Notes: generated by a model from the letters alone, not told the origin. Positions 1 through 14,351 are shown, numbered from the stretch's first letter. The stretch is 64,000 bases of DNA from Campylorhamphus procurvoides (GCA_013396655.1 WBMV01000295.1:802553-866552), one strand, 5' to 3'. Program-made: numbers and translations.

Positions 1-88
1 CACCCCAGTCCCTCCTGTCCCATTGTACACCAAATCCCAGCTCTCACTGTGGGTGTTGGGCAGTGAAACTCAGGTGTTCACAGTCTTC

Positions 89-205
89 ACAGATTCACAG
101 AATACAGTGAGTTGGAAGGCACCCACAGGGGTCATCGAGTCCAACCCTTAGCCCTGCACAGGGCCATCCCCAAGGGTCACACAATGTGCCAGAGAGTATC
201 CTCTC
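89..205 (-). mobile_element. CR1 LINE 3' fragment (antisense)
   Basis: The plus strand reads as the reverse complement of the 3' end of an avian CR1 non-LTR retrotransposon. It has a tandem TCACAGAAT-like block (the CR1 3' terminal octamer repeat in reverse), then GTTGGAAGG, then a segment ending TCGAGTCCAACCC, then CCCTGCACAGG and ATGTGCC-AGAGAGT. This order and wording match CR1 tails found by the thousand in bird genomes. The element inserted on the minus strand and is 5'-truncated, as usual for CR1. It carries no open reading frame and is presumably inactive. Exact edges are uncertain by about 15 bases. Confidence 0.9.
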
Positions 206-2369
206 TCCACCTACAAAACTTTTCTACAGTAATGACACCATAATGTATCTAGACTGGGGGAAAATAATTTGGAAAGGTTGAGTTCCAGGGCTGTTTAGAC
301 ATTTCTCATGCCCTCTTTCCCTTTCTAAGCTGAAGTATTTCTTTTTGTAGGGTTGCTCAGCCCACTGCATAATTTTCCCAAAGTCTCCTTACCAGTAACT
401 GCCAGATGGTTCAGATGGGAATGCACTAATTCTCCCAGAACTCCCCAAGACCAGAAAAAAACCCTTCTCTTCCTAACAAAACAAACAAACCAAACCAAAC
501 CAAACCAAAAGAAGGAAAAAAGAAAAGACAAGACAAGGATACAGGGTCTCTGACAGGAAGGCAGGAGATAAGCTTCTAGTTACAGCCTGAGCTGGCAAAG
601 AGAAATCACAGCTCTTGAGCAGGGTGGAAGAAGTGAACATTAGAGTTATTATCTCAACTACACAAGGTTGTAAAAGGCAACTGGCCTTCCCATTCCTTCA
701 TAAATAATATCAACAAAAACTCAGTCTTTTTAAAAACTCAGTTGGTGCGAAGCAGGGAAAAGAAAAGCAGCAGCACACAGGTTAATGTGATGATTTAGAG
801 CTGATAGAGCTGCACCACTTCATTATCTGCTGCTGTCCAGTTCATGCAAACTTCTCAGGCCACACTGGTCACCATCACACATGGATGGGGTGGGGAGATA
901 AGCTCTTTATTCTACTCAGTTAACTTAGGTTTCAGACACCAAAATGCAAGGCAATGAAAACACTCCCAAAGAACAGGAAGACATCAAGTATTCAAGCTAC
1001 AGTGGTCTTGTATAATTGAGAAAAGTTTTTTTTAAAGTGATAAAACTATATGACAACAGTGCAGCCAAACTGAATCCTTGCAGATCTGTAAGTAGGTAGC
1101 TATAAATTGCAATATAGTCTGACATTCTTTACCAAATACAACATTAAGGTGACAAATTATACTAATACAGTATGATTTCAAGGTGTATCCGTATTTGCAG
1201 CATGTGTAAATTTCTCAAATAGAATCCGATGTTTGCTAATATGGTACGATCTAAGTTAATAAGATCAAATTATGTCTGATCATACTACATTAGTAAATGT
1301 CACATCAAATTAGTCATTTTCAGAATTATAATGAAGCACAGAAAGCAACCAAAAATAACTTTTCCAACACAAGTAAGCAGTGCTGAAACTGAAAACTGAG
1401 CTAAATACCAAGCCCTCAGAGGATGCTTTTTGAATTCAAGGATAGCCAAACTTTCTCCTCAGTCTTATTTCTGAGAGCTCTCACACAAGATGCAAATTAT
1501 GGTTTGAATCACAGTAGAGTCTTTTCCAAAGGTCACTAATAGGCACTGGAGATAAGGTCATGAACTAAGAGAAGTTAGCACCATCTCCACAGAAAGGCTG
1601 TTAGTTCAGGGGCATGGTGGTGCTCATTACCATTGTTTCAAGTGGGAAAATCCATGAAAATCCACTGAACAGAAGTTTCCAAAGAAAAAGCACTTTAAAT
1701 AGGAAGTTGCTTAAGCAGTTATTAAACTTTCATCCTTTGAAGTATATTATCTGAACTGTTGTAATTAGTCAGGCCTTATAAGATTTTGTTTTCCTTTTCT
1801 GTTATTGAAACAGATCGGGTGCACCTGGTATAACCGCATTTATTTACAAACATGCAGAGTTTGGTTTCTTTGAATACAGCAAGAAAAACAAACAGCTTCT
1901 TGGCTTAGAAATCCCAGAGCCTGCCCTCAGCATGTTCCTCAGCCCAAGGCCCCTGGCCATATGCTGGATTTCAGAGCCACAGTTACCTTTTCCCATGTTC
2001 TTCCACCAACTTGGAAAGATTCAAACAGATTTCTTCCCTGTCCCTACTTCTAAAGGGAGGTAATAGTTCTTGAAATGTCCACATTAAAATTGACCTGTCA
2101 CGCAGCAGAGGCTGCCCAAGCAGGGTGTCCACGGTCTCAAAGCCTACCCTAAAAATAGAAGGCTGAAGTCAGTCCTGTCGAGTCTCAAGGATGTCTCACA
2201 CACAACCTTTCCCCGAACCTTAAACAAGGACAAAAAATGTGGCATGTGGCACAGTCAGGAAAAGCAGAAATTTTAAGGAACATTCAGTGGTTCCATGCTC
2301 ACTGGGAACATGTGAAGCATTAATCTCTCCATTACTCCCCATCATCAATTTAAGTGTGAGAGTGCAAGG
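206..2369. other. noncoding, mostly unique AT-rich sequence
   Basis: No gene is visible. The reading frames here are short and resemble no known family. Apart from the simple repeat listed separately at 475-510, the segment is ordinary AT-rich sequence without obvious transposon ends. Around 1,010-1,330 it is especially AT-rich, with several short TAAT cores. Confidence 0.7.
475..510. repeat. (CAAAC)n-like simple repeat
   Basis: A short run of ACAAA/AACCA units, with four nearly perfect copies of a 5-base AACCA-type unit, passes into a purine-rich run of A and G to about 535. It is a degenerate microsatellite. Open frames crossing it on either strand are low-complexity artefacts. Confidence 0.85.
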
Positions 2370-2555
2370 AAAAGAGAGAAAAAAAAAGACAAAACAAAAA
2401 TTAAAATCAAGCAAATTTAAAAAAAAAAACACAAAACCCCAAACCAAACTAACCAACCAACCAAAAAAAAAAAAACAACCACCCAAACAAAAAAAACCCA
2501 CCCAATCAAAAAACCCAAACAAAAAATGCCCAAAAAAAACCTAAACAAGCAAAAC
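2370..2555. repeat. A/C-rich low-complexity tract (T-poor)
   Basis: About 185 bases built almost only of A and C, with several runs of 8-13 A separated by CC, ACC and CCAA groups. T and G are rare, so the strands are strongly asymmetric. The minus-strand frames here (Phe/Trp/Val/Leu-rich) are by-products of this composition and are not proteins. Confidence 0.9.
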
Positions 2556-5500
2556 TTGATGGAGAAGAAATTTCCCCCTATATCATCAGCTAAAGCAAAG
2601 TCCAGGGTCATTTCCCAGGGTCATTGTGTCAGCTCCAAGAGATGACACTTTTGACCCTTTTAATGAACTAAGAGACACTGGAAGGGAACAAGTACTTGAG
2701 AAATTTCATTTCTATCCTTCCTGAGTTAAAATACAACCCACGTAACCACAGCTGTCTAAATCTTCTGGGTAAATCACCTTTATTCCCAGCTGAATAAATT
2801 AGTGCCAGCTGCAAGCATTGCAAGCTCCAAGCAAGAAGCATTATTCTGTGTACAGTGTTGTAGAAAGTGAGGGCCAAAGCAGTGGTGACCACCTAAGTCA
2901 TGAGCTCAGGGTTTGGTGGGGTTTTTTTTGAAAAAAAAGCACACTAAACAAGATGTCCACTGTTGAAAGGAGAATTTCTAGCTACTTTCTCAGAAGGTGG
3001 AACATATGCTCAATATTGTGACCTGTAGTGTTTAATATTAATTTTCCTGATTTAGTATACACTGGCATATGCTTCAAAGAGTACTTTTCCCCACAATGAC
3101 TTTACCAGCCCCTGTTGCTCATGACTTTTGTTTATTTGCTTGATATTTGTTTCTTTTTAATCCAAGCTGTCTGCATGAATTTTAACTGAATTATGGGTGT
3201 TTACATAAGGCAGTCTGTTCAGGGACAAAGTTGTTGATCCCTAGAGAAAGCATTGTTCCTATCCTGTCTGTATTTCAGCAGATTAGGTTTAAACCAGACC
3301 TATCATCAAAATACACTCGCTAGCACACAAGCTTTACATGTGTTTTAGTTTGAATGGAATAGTCATAATAGAGCAGCCTTTTGTTATTAGTAATTATGAA
3401 TACTTCTGTTGGATCCTGGTATGTCAGTGGACTGGGAACCCTTTGTTGTCTTTAAGCTAATGTCTGCATTATTCTGTGTTTTCTTCTTCTAATCCTTCCT
3501 CTATCCTAAAGGATTTTAGCAGCATTTTACTGTCATTCTGTTATGAAACTTGTTTTCCCTTGAGCATGTGGCAATTTCATTGGGTACCTGAGGATCATAT
3601 AAAAATCAAATAACAACCTAAGCTCAGCCAAAGTAAAAAAAAAACAAAACTCAACATTTCTACTTAGCTTAAGACAAAAATAAAAGCACATGGAGGAGGA
3701 GGGGAAAGAAAGAAAAATAAGGGAAGCATTATTTGCTGCATTTTGTTTAACTCCTTGCTGGCTCTACGTTGTGGCAGATCTCAGGTGGTGACTGTGCAGT
3801 AGCATCAGCCAGGGAGCTCATTCCTGTGGTGGTTCACAAGTTCTTCTCCAGACTGCACCCTGGGACACGGCTCTGTGAGGCTGGGAACAGCCCTTGGCCA
3901 CAGACTCTGCTCTAGAACTGGCAACAGAGAGTGTAACTTGCTAGGGACAGCTGTTTGGTGATGTTGTATGGGTGTCTTTACCTTTTTTACATGGAAACAC
4001 AAACTATATCCTACAGTGATGTCTTTCCTCTAACCTACCCTACCCTTCTTTACCCCCTCACCACCCCAGCCCTCCCCTCAAATCTCCCTTCTGGTTGAAT
4101 ACAACTTCAAGGAAAAGTATTGGAGCAAGTCAAATGAAATTGTGCAGGACTGGACCTGATAGCCCAGAAGATCCTCCAGGTCCTTTAGCGGGGTAATCAT
4201 CTCAGCTAATCCCAGGAAAAAACACATTAGAGTTCCATGCCACAAACTGTCCTATAAGCTCCTTTCTCTGATCAAACCTGACCACCTAGGACAGCATGTC
4301 CATTTTGATGGGATAGGAACACTTTTCACCATTTTAGCTGGACAAATGACTATCCTTCTCATTCTATCAAGCCAGACAGGAGTCTCCTTCTCCCTGGGAC
4401 CTGCTAACTACAGGATTGAGCATTTTCTGAAATATTATTTGGCTATTCAGGGATATGACTCATGAGTTTGTCCTACAGACCACTGCTTGTAAGACCCAAG
4501 GGCCAGTCTTATTACGACCTTGTTCACATTCATGTGAAGTAGTCACTCAGAAACCCAAGAGTTTGGACATGTAGTGTTTGCATTTCCCAGATAAGTGATC
4601 TGAATCTAGCTAGCATCATCTAAAAAAGGGTATGAAAGCAGGAGCAGACTGCTCAAGCCAGCTTTCTGCGTAATATCACTGTACAACCCAAAGTTTGCAT
4701 ATACGTAGGAGTTCCAGCTAATTAAGCACAGCTCAGTGACACCAATACAGTAAAAGCAGCATTGCTAAGCTGGCAACAAAGAAAGTAACTTGGCAGAGGA
4801 GCCATGTGTGCTAACCCTGCACAAATAGCATTTTAATCAAAGCCAGGTTCCCACAAGTCACAAGCTCTGGTCTCTTGGCTTTGGCTTAAATCTTGGGTCA
4901 TTTTCTGTTACACCCAAACCCATCTCTTAGGACATAACAGTGCTGTGATTTTACATATACTCACATGCCCTGGAGAAACGTAATGCTAGTGAACAGCAAT
5001 ATCAATAAACAAAGCTTATCATATATTAATTTATGGCCACAATGCACAGACAGTATCACAGCAGCTTTTGCCAGGCACAGAAAGATGGGACAGAAATTGG
5101 TTTTGGAGTGTGTCAGTACAACAGCTGTGGTAGATCACGTTTTTCCAGAAAGGAAACTTCAAAGTTAAAAATGGCTTACATAAAATTGGCTTAAAATGAA
5201 TTAGTGCCAAATTAAGCTGAATATTTTCTCAATTTTTTAAACAGGGTTAAAAGACAGCAGAAACAGTTTTTCCTTGTGTTTAAGGAGAAGAATTTTCAAA
5301 GTAAAAAGGGAATTAATTGGCCCATGCTCGTTATCCCTAAGTGAAAAGTGGGAAAGTCCTTGAATTGCCTTTGATAATTGCAGTTTAGACTTAAGAGTAG
5401 AAATGAGACTTCTCCTTTTGTTCATAAAAATGACTCATGTTTATGAGCAAGAAAATGAAAACAGGTCTTTGTTGGTAGTAGGGGAGTTAAGATACATTTG

Positions 5501-8500
5501 AAGAAACATGAAAAACCCTTTGCTTTTAATTCATCCAGGGTTACCCACCCTGAGTGCTTGCCCTGCCTAACCTTTCTGAGGAGCAAAATCCGCTCTAAAA
5601 TTACTTATACCCCTCGGACATGAGAGGTACCTGCCTGAAGACAGACATCTAGGAACTGAGCAGCATTCAGGGATCAGCAGGACTTACTGAAGGCCTCAGG
5701 GAATGGAAGAGTTTTCTACACTGTGAGCACAGTTAAAGCTCCCTGCTGGTCTGGGTGTCCTGGGCAAGCACTATGAAATCTTAGCTTTATTACCTTCACC
5801 ATTATTGAACAATCGATTCCAGCCTCCTCTACTGCCCTTGAATTAAGGGATGTAACAGCACTTCCATCTTTGCTTCCTATTGAGAAGCCCTCAGTGACTT
5901 ACAGGAACCAAGGTTGGCCGAGTGTATCTTCTTAGTCTGAGCATATTACACAACCCAATAGGACAGAGGGCTGTTCTGCTGCTGCCCTTACAGCATCAGG
6001 ATTCCCAAGCAGCATCCCTATGTTTACTTGATGATAGGCTGCTGATTTTGAAGCTCTTCAGCCACTAAAGTGTCTTTCCATTTTAGCATTAGATGAAATC
6101 AAGACCTGTGTTTGAAACACCAGTAGGAAAGGGTGATCTAGGAACTAAAAGGCCATCCAAAGCGTAATTATTCTTCTATTTCTTTGCCAAGGCTAATCCA
6201 CAGCTGGCCTGTGCCTACAGCACGCCAGACAGACAGGCATGAGGCTCTGCCCATTCCTTGGGCATCTGCCCCAGGGTGGGATTAAACAGACACATACAGC
6301 ATCTGTTTCCTTCTGTAGAGATGTTCTGCACAGACACAAAGAATCTCTGTGTTTCCCCTCTTACACATGTGCATCAATAATTAATGAGCCTTATGCAGTC
6401 TGCTGCTCCTTCCAAGACACAGAACACCCAAGACCACTCACCATTCATATTGTGCAGTGTTTTCAAGGCAGAGACCATACCTGATTGTAAGAGTCAAAAT
6501 AAAGCCCTTCTCCCAGCAATTCTGAGGATTTATCCATACCTTATCAAGCTCTGTGATGTCAGGATACTTTTGAAAATCTGCTTTCTTCTTGCAGAAGTGA
6601 GCAGCCAGCTGACACCAGCCCATGCCTGTGCTGGACAGATAAAGCACAGAAGGGTCACTGTGAAGCCCCATTACCAAGACTGAGTCTGCTCTGGGGAAAA
6701 TACCTCTGTGCTTGAAGGTTTGGGTGCCAAAAACTCCCCCATCAGTGCCACCAGCTGTCACACACTCACTTCATGTGGCAGCAGTCACATAGCCTCAAAA
6801 CACCTTCACTAGCCCCCCAACACAGAGCTGCATCTGCCATTAGCACATTCCAGATCTGATTTTGGACTCTGGTTTGCCCTGCAGGCTCCTGCATACCTTT
6901 TGACAAGGGTTTATGTCATTATACACAATGAATCCATGGCCTTCTCCCTCTGGACTGGGAAGAACAAGCTACAACTTTACTCAGCACACACCCTCACTGG
7001 GCTGCAGCTTTTATCCTCCATCTGGATCTGCTCACTAAGAAAGTCAAGCACTCTAAATGTATTTGAAAAACACCAAGACTTGTAAACACTGCAAGAAATG
7101 ATTACTGTCTCTCGGTGATCAAGAAGAAATATGCCCTTTCATAAATGTGAACCATCTGACTGCAGGAAAACAAAACAAAAAAAGGGCAAGAAACTGCTAT
7201 TACTTACAGTTGGCTTAATCCTCACTATGCTACACAGAGATGTGGAGCCATCAGGGTCGTGGTGTGTTGACTCCACTTAGAGATGTAAGATGTGGATGAT
7301 CCCTCCATATATTCAACATCTGGAACCTACATGGGCTTAAATAGCGTAGTCAGGTGAGTGACAATGCAAGAGACTTCCAGGGATGTGGCTACAAGGGAAT
7401 GATTAGTTTAATTAATTTCTGGGTCATTATAGGGATCAATTCTGTGTTGTGGCCCATTAAGCTATTTGGTTTGTCCCAAAGCACTTGGTCATTATTAGCT
7501 CAGAGTCAGTAAACCACATCACACAACTATAATCAATAGATTAAAAAGAATTTTGAAGGAAAAGAAAGAAAACGATAGATTTTGATCTCGTACAGATCAA
7601 TAATTTCCCAGAAATCGGTGGAATTCCCTGATGTAAAATCAATATGAGCAAGTTCAAAATTGAGTTGTTTTGCTTTGTCAACAAGATAAAATGTAGAGAT
7701 TAGACTGTGCCTTTAAAGAGAGACATTTATAGATTAGATTTTATTTGCAATATGTTCCTCTCCAGAGATTTTCTCCCTATTTATAACCTTGAAATAGCTG
7801 TGTTTGAGGGGAAGGAGGGGACAAATAGAAGGATTTTGCACATCTGCCTGAAAGGAGCATTTGATAGCCCTTCAGGTCAGTCATCATTCACAAGCATGTT
7901 TACCCTCTGTCCTAAGACAGAGCAACTGATGCTCCATTTGAAAACAGAGTTTTCATTGGGACACACCACTGGAGGTGTCTGACTTTTACTCCCCATGGTT
8001 TTAGCATTAAGGTAAGGTGTAGCCTGGCCCAAATGTTACCTGTGGGGATGTGAACCCCTTCAAGTTAGCAGCCCCACTGCTCTACACTTTTTGTGTAAGT
8101 GCATTATCATTGCAGGTGAACTTTTGAGTGCCATTAGCATCAGACTATCCCATTCTGGGCTGTAACACTCCAGAGGGATAAATTCCAGTGGGATAGAGCT
8201 GGTAACAGCCTTTAGGAACCCCTTGGGAGAAAAGCTAATGAAGGATATATAGATGGATCAAGTCCAAACACTAGGAGTTTCCAGATCATAGACTAACATA
8301 TGTATATAGATAAAATAAGTTTTCTTGCTAGTGATCCTTTGAAAAAGTTCCAGGATGGTTTTCGATTACCAATTGGCAAATATTGAAGCACATCTCACAA
8401 AGGACTCCAAAATGTGTGTAAAAACACACATAGCAGGTAAATGCATGCTCTGCTGAGTTCAGATATTAGTTTGTCCAGAACCATTCAGTACTGCAACAGC

Positions 8501-11500
8501 AGCCTGTAAAATTGAACTTATGTGCATTAACTCTCAGGCTGTGCACAACCAAAAGTGGATCCCCTTATGCCTGCAAGTGAACATGTAGAACCCTCTTCTT
8601 TCAAGTCCAAGCACAACAGGGTACTAGTGAAACCAGTTTTCACCTCCAGAGTTTGAACCTGTGTTTCATCATTCATCCCAGTAAGGCATGAGTGAGCTGC
8701 ATGGTCTCACGTGAGTGGAGCAAAATCCCTGAATGTTACAAAATGGCAATGCACACCTTGATGTGACCATCCACAGCTGCTTAAAATTTCAAAGGAGGCT
8801 TTTGGTGAAAGAATAAGGTGTGCTGACTGCAGTCCCGGAGAGCTCGGTGTATTGCTGAGCCCAGGTATCTGAGCAGCAGTCAGAGGCTGGGATGTTCAAA
8901 GGGTATGGGCAGGGGTTACTCCGGGATTACCCTTAGCATGAAATAATTGATGCTGTGGATTTTACACAGTTGAGAGTGCAACAGAAAGGTGGAGTGTGTC
9001 CTGCTTTGAAGGAGGAGATAGAAGTTCAGGCCTGGGCAGTAAGGACTTTTTCTCAGACGTTTTAGAATGCCAATAAGTGCATGAAACCAGCCTGCCAAGA
9101 AGCAGAGCAACTGCTCTGCTGCCTTGCAGACATATCCATTACTGATGTAACATATATCTGCACTTCCACATAGTCACGTGAATTGGTATTGTGTACATTT
9201 TAGTGTTTTGCTTGATTTCCTTCCCGCTAAAAGAATAATTATGGCCTTACCTTCTCTCATTCATTAAATCAAACCTCGTTCTCCACAGTGAAGAGCATTC
9301 CCCACTGGATACACTTGCTCTTGTGCTGAGACCTTGTCAGCTCAGTTTAGCCTAAAGCAAAATTTTCTGGCCGGGTTTATAAGCTCTTCAATATAAAAGG
9401 ATTATAATGGAAATTGCAATTTTTCCTCAACTCTGAGAACCTGCCTGCCCTGCAATGAGATGCTGAGTACCCACCAGCCTAGTGCACATGCCCTCAGGCA
9501 GTATGAAATGACCACTTTCCTGTCTGACAGCCAAACCTCATGACTCAATACAACTGTGGGCTATGTTGCTCCACTGATTTGTTTTTATAGAAGAATAATT
9601 AATTCACAGTGACTGACATTGTTTTATTTCCAGCCCATCACTGACATCTTGTCTGAGTTACATCATATCCCACAAATTGCCCATCTTTTTTGGCTGCTGA
9701 TCCTCTCTATTGCCTCTTCTTTAGTATGATACTCATTATAATCTGCTCTCTTATACTAAGGCCAAGACTCCTGCTGTGTTTCTAGGTAATGTATTCTTTT
9801 ACTGAGTGATTCATCAGGGAGGAGAGAGAGAAGAGAGAAGGAAAGGCCTTGAGAGGAAAAATATCCAAGTTTCATGATTGCTAAGTCTCTGAAAGAGTTC
9901 CAAAATTCCTTGGTGTTCTGGAGGCCGTTCCTTGCATGCTGAAAGCACTGAGTTTTTGTATTGTTTGCTTTATTTTGCAATATTTTATGACTCTCATATA
10001 TTCTGACTTTGTGTTGATTTGTGACTAGTTTTTCATCATTACCCCAAGAGGAAATTTCTCTGGAAACACAGGCAAGAAGCAACGCCCTCAGTGAGACACT
10101 GCAAATGAGCAACTACCATCAGACGATGGATTCCACTGTTTACCTAGTTCTTGCAGAATACTGCAGCATCTGATCATCTACAAAAATTACAAAGGGAAAA
10201 TAAAACCATATTTCTCTCCCTCATTCCTCTTCCCATTTACCTCCTGCAGGGTATTGGATAGTGAGGAAGAGCCACGGTCTTCCCCAGCCAGGGAAGTAGG
10301 CCCTGTGATTAAGGAGGTAACCATGGATGCGAAACATGTCAGCTCAATTCCATCCTCCAGCATATATTTTCTGGAGCAAACTGCCTAGTAAATAGCATCT
10401 AAAGTCCCTTGATTTGTAGTGAAACCAATAGAAATTATAGATTTAAATCTTGTTAGGAGGCAAAGCTCTAGTCTCTGTCTCAGACACAATATGTGAAATG
10501 AGGATATTAGCATCTCCCCAGCTCACAGGCAATAATTGATCCTCATAGATATAGAAAACACTCAGATTCTGAGGCCATGGGAGCTGTTGAAATCTCTAAG
10601 AATGATGACTCCATCTCCTTGCTCTGCAGTTATTCTTGATTTACAGAAAGATAAATGAGACCAATTTTTTACCATTCATATATGAGAACACATCCACAAA
10701 AACAGTGATTCCTTGAGCAGTAGAATTCAGGGACCTAATTTCCTATGGATTTGCATCTGTATGCTAGGAGTCCCTCTGGATCCTCTAATAAGCACTGAAT
10801 TCATGATACAACCATTCTCCTAACTGGGCACTAATAGGATTCTCTTCTTTACCCAGCTGCCTGCATTCATGAAACGTGTTGAGCTTATTCTCCCTACCTG
10901 TCTGCCTGAGCGGCCACTAAGGCTCATTTCCACTAAGAAACTGCCTTCACTAATTTAAAACATTCATATCCTCAGCTGCTGTAGCAGAAAGGGTATAAAG
11001 CCTAATACAATTAGTTTCAAGCCAGCTTTACTTACATTGGAAAAAAATTACATTGCATTTGGTTCTGATCTCCCAAAAGACTTTCATCATTTCAAATTCT
11101 GTTTGTACATCCCTAGAACTACACTGACATCAAATCAGCATAAGTTAAGTGAGAAACACTTAATGGAAATTTAATCTATATCACTTAAAATTTTGTTTAT
11201 CAAAATCTTGCCTTCACCACACAGCATAAGGGGTAGATCCCGAGATTCTCACTGCAGCAGGTGGAACTACACCCCACACATGAACTAGTGCAGCTAAAAG
11301 CAAATCTGCAAATATATCCATATCTAGGGTAAGTGGGTAAAAGCCTGGTGTCAACGTTTTGGTTCAAGGTATAAGGCAATAATTTTACCTTGACATTTCT
11401 CTGGAGCAAGAAGAATGATTCCACCAGCTTAGAGGGATGTTTTCATGTCCTATGTTGTGCCATAAAGGAAAATAAAAGCAGGAAAAGCTAATTTTCATTG

Positions 11501-14323
11501 GAATTGGCTTGACTGGGTTTATAAAGGCTTGTAATAGAGAAGCACCAACTTTGAAACCTGTATAAAAGCTCACTCCTGAACAGCAAGTTTCTGGTGCACT
11601 CCACATTTTTTACCCATTCTTGTGTTTCAAAAGCAAATGGGCCTTTTTTGGAGTATATATAGAGCAATGTCTTTTGGACAGCTTTCACATTAGGTGTCAT
11701 TTTATGAGGCTGAGTTTCTTATTCTTGGCTACTCGCACTAAAGCTGCAGTTCTTATGAGCACATTTTAATGTACCAATTTATATTCAGAATAAAGAACCT
11801 ACGGTTATCCCATCATCAGAAATACTTATGAGCTTGATATTTTACTGTTTCCACTGTGTGGGATTATGGTTTCCATAGAAAAATAAAACCAGGTTTTCCT
11901 TTATTTTCTTTTTTCTTTTTTTTTTTTCCTGTTCTTTCCTTTCCTCCCACAGTTTATTTTTGGAATAGCAAACCTTTATGTTTTGGGGTGTGTGTGTTTT
12001 TAAAACCAACAAGCATTTGTTGTATGTTGTAAATTGGAATGGAACGTGCCTTTTCCCACAAATACACTAACCTGGTAGCCAGATGTGTATTTTGTGACAC
12101 TGACTGAGTGTTGGTTCTTTCATGTAAAGACCCACAAATCAGACAGTTTGGGTCTGATCTCTCTTATCTAGTAGGGCAAAAAAAACCCTTAAATATCAAC
12201 AAGTTCCAGATAAGGCTTTCTTTCCTCTATGTTTTTTTCAAGGCATTTAGAAAACCCTTTAAACTCTAAATAATTTATGTGAAAGTATTGAAGTGCCTAT
12301 TAAAGATGCTCGAGTAGGGAAATTTTCACTAGTGTGAAGTAGCCAAAAAAAGAATAATATGATTCTTCTCACCAATACTCAGAAATCTGCTATTTACTCA
12401 CAAGAAAATGAGATGACATGTCAGTATTGTTCCATTTGCCAGAATATATGTGTGTTTAGTAAGGCAGCAGGAGCCTGTAAATCTCACGGCAAATTTTTTT
12501 TCCCAATTAAAACTGCAAAAAGGCATCAACTCCTCCGCCTTCAGAAATTGTATTTTCTTTAGAAAAAGCATTTTGACAGAAAATTCCTACTCAGCTCTTC
12601 TTAGCTTATAGGAGCAGAAAGAGCACTGTGAGTTCTCTCCTGGGGGGTGATGGCATCCCTTGAGGGCAGAGCCTCTCTTTGCAGCATTTCTTGTACAGAG
12701 CTACACCAACCCCTGGGGACTGCACACCACCATATGACTATGTGTATCTTCTCTTTGCAGAATCAAAGTCTTACCTGCTTTTTTTTGACTTTTCATTTAT
12801 AAAAGTATCTGTGAAAGAACATGGTCTAAGTATTTTGCTCCATTGAAGCCCATAATCTCAGCAAAGGAAAGGGAAGCAGATACAGAATATATGCCAAGGC
12901 AGAAAGGAGCTGGTTTTACAAATGTCTCTGTCCATCAACTTAAATTTGTTTGTCTTTTTGTTGCCTCCTATACTCTACTCCTTTTGCACAGTAAACTCCT
13001 TAGGCATTACCTTCAGATTTTAAGTATTTGGGTGTAGTGAGCACTCTGCATTTTAACAGGGTGTTTCACCTCTTTCCTGGAGACTTGCCATGGCTTTGCA
13101 AGTCAAAAGAGATGAGAATGGACCTGGGAGTCAATCCAGATGCATATTTTACATCAGATAATGCTGGAGAGATTTCACTCTCAGACTATACTCCTCACTC
13201 ACTATGGTCAGGAAGGAGAATACATGCTGTAGCTATGGGGAGAAAATGCATTATACAGAAAACTGGAGGGCAGATAAAGACCCCACCCATAACCCATTTT
13301 AAGAGAAGTAGCATTCCAGCTCTTAAAAAACCCCAAACTACTCAAAGATACCAAAGATCCTCAAGTCTGTTTTCCAGAAGAAGTTTGCTTTGGCTTCTTT
13401 CAAATCCCAGGGCTTGCTTTCTTCACTGTGTCTCGCTCTGTTAATCCTTTAGTCACTTAAACTGAGAGTTTGCAAGAAGCCTCTTGGATGATGCCACCTA
13501 GAAAAATCCACATGCTGCTGATGCAGTTTATGGGAATTTAGCCATCACTGGTAGGAGAAATAGACACTCAGCATTCAATCCAAACATATGACACTGCAGG
13601 AGAGAGTAATGGATGTTGAGGATTTGTATTTATGGGCAAATGAAAATGCAGAAAAGCTGGGCTATTGGCTTCTGTCCACTACTTTGCCTCACTTTAAATG
13701 TTTGCCCAGGCTTTGCTGCACCTCTGCATATTGTATTATCCTAGACTTGCAGAGCTCTGTTTTCATTATTAACCTACAGATGAGTTATTGGAAGGCTCTG
13801 GTGTGCTGTGTATCACATAAACCCTTACAGGGCTGCTATGGCAATAGGCTGGACACCAGCATTCATTTCTAAGTGCTCTGGGGAATGGATTGGTACTTTC
13901 CAAGAGACTAAATAAGTTGTCCCAAACTAAGTTACTTAGAGCTCAATATAATTACATTTTTCCCTGCAGAGGTGGTAACAAGAGACTAAACTGTATTTTG
14001 GGCTCCACATTCAGTAACATCCACTTTTCTGCAAAAAAATCCAAAGTGAACTTCATTGTTTATCCTCATTGAGGAGCAGGAGAGGTGTTCAGGATCCCGT
14101 GCAAGATGATTAATGTCTTCAGCTGCCAGTGAGGCAAATGGGAGTTGGAGATGCTCAGGTTCTCACTTTAGTGAAATGGATTTCTGCCTGGACACAGCCC
14201 TGTCAGATGCTCAGGAAAAGTAGCTAAAAATGAGTATTTGTACAGACCCCCCTTCTCAGACACACACTCCCAACTGCCACCCAGAGGTTTATTTCTGTTT
14301 CATGAAGATGATGCTGCTCTGTC
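2556..14323. other. noncoding, largely unique intergenic or intronic sequence
   Basis: No coding gene, RNA gene or confident transposon was recognised in these roughly 11.8 kb. Composition is AT-rich and CpG-poor. There is a C-rich stretch near 4,020-4,085, a T-rich pyrimidine tract near 11,905-11,950 and a short GT run near 11,985. The segment 7,390-7,640 has dense AT-rich homeodomain-type cores and is mentioned as a candidate conserved element. Frames up to about 138 codons occur but fit chance. Confidence 0.6.
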
Positions 14324-14351
14324 AAATTTCCAGTCCTATGACTGGAAATTT
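14324..14351. repeat. perfect 11-bp inverted repeat, 6-nt loop
   Basis: AAATTTCCAGT (14,324-14,334) is followed after six bases by its exact reverse complement ACTGGAAATTT (14,341-14,351). As RNA or extruded DNA this forms a compact 11-bp hairpin. No flanking transposon sequence or function is visible. Confidence 0.9.

Noticed and set aside
2220..2611. Phe/Trp/Val/Gly/Leu-rich minus-strand frames that look like a membrane protein
   Set aside because: They are translations of the A/C low-complexity tract read in reverse (poly-T/G), not genuine membrane segments.
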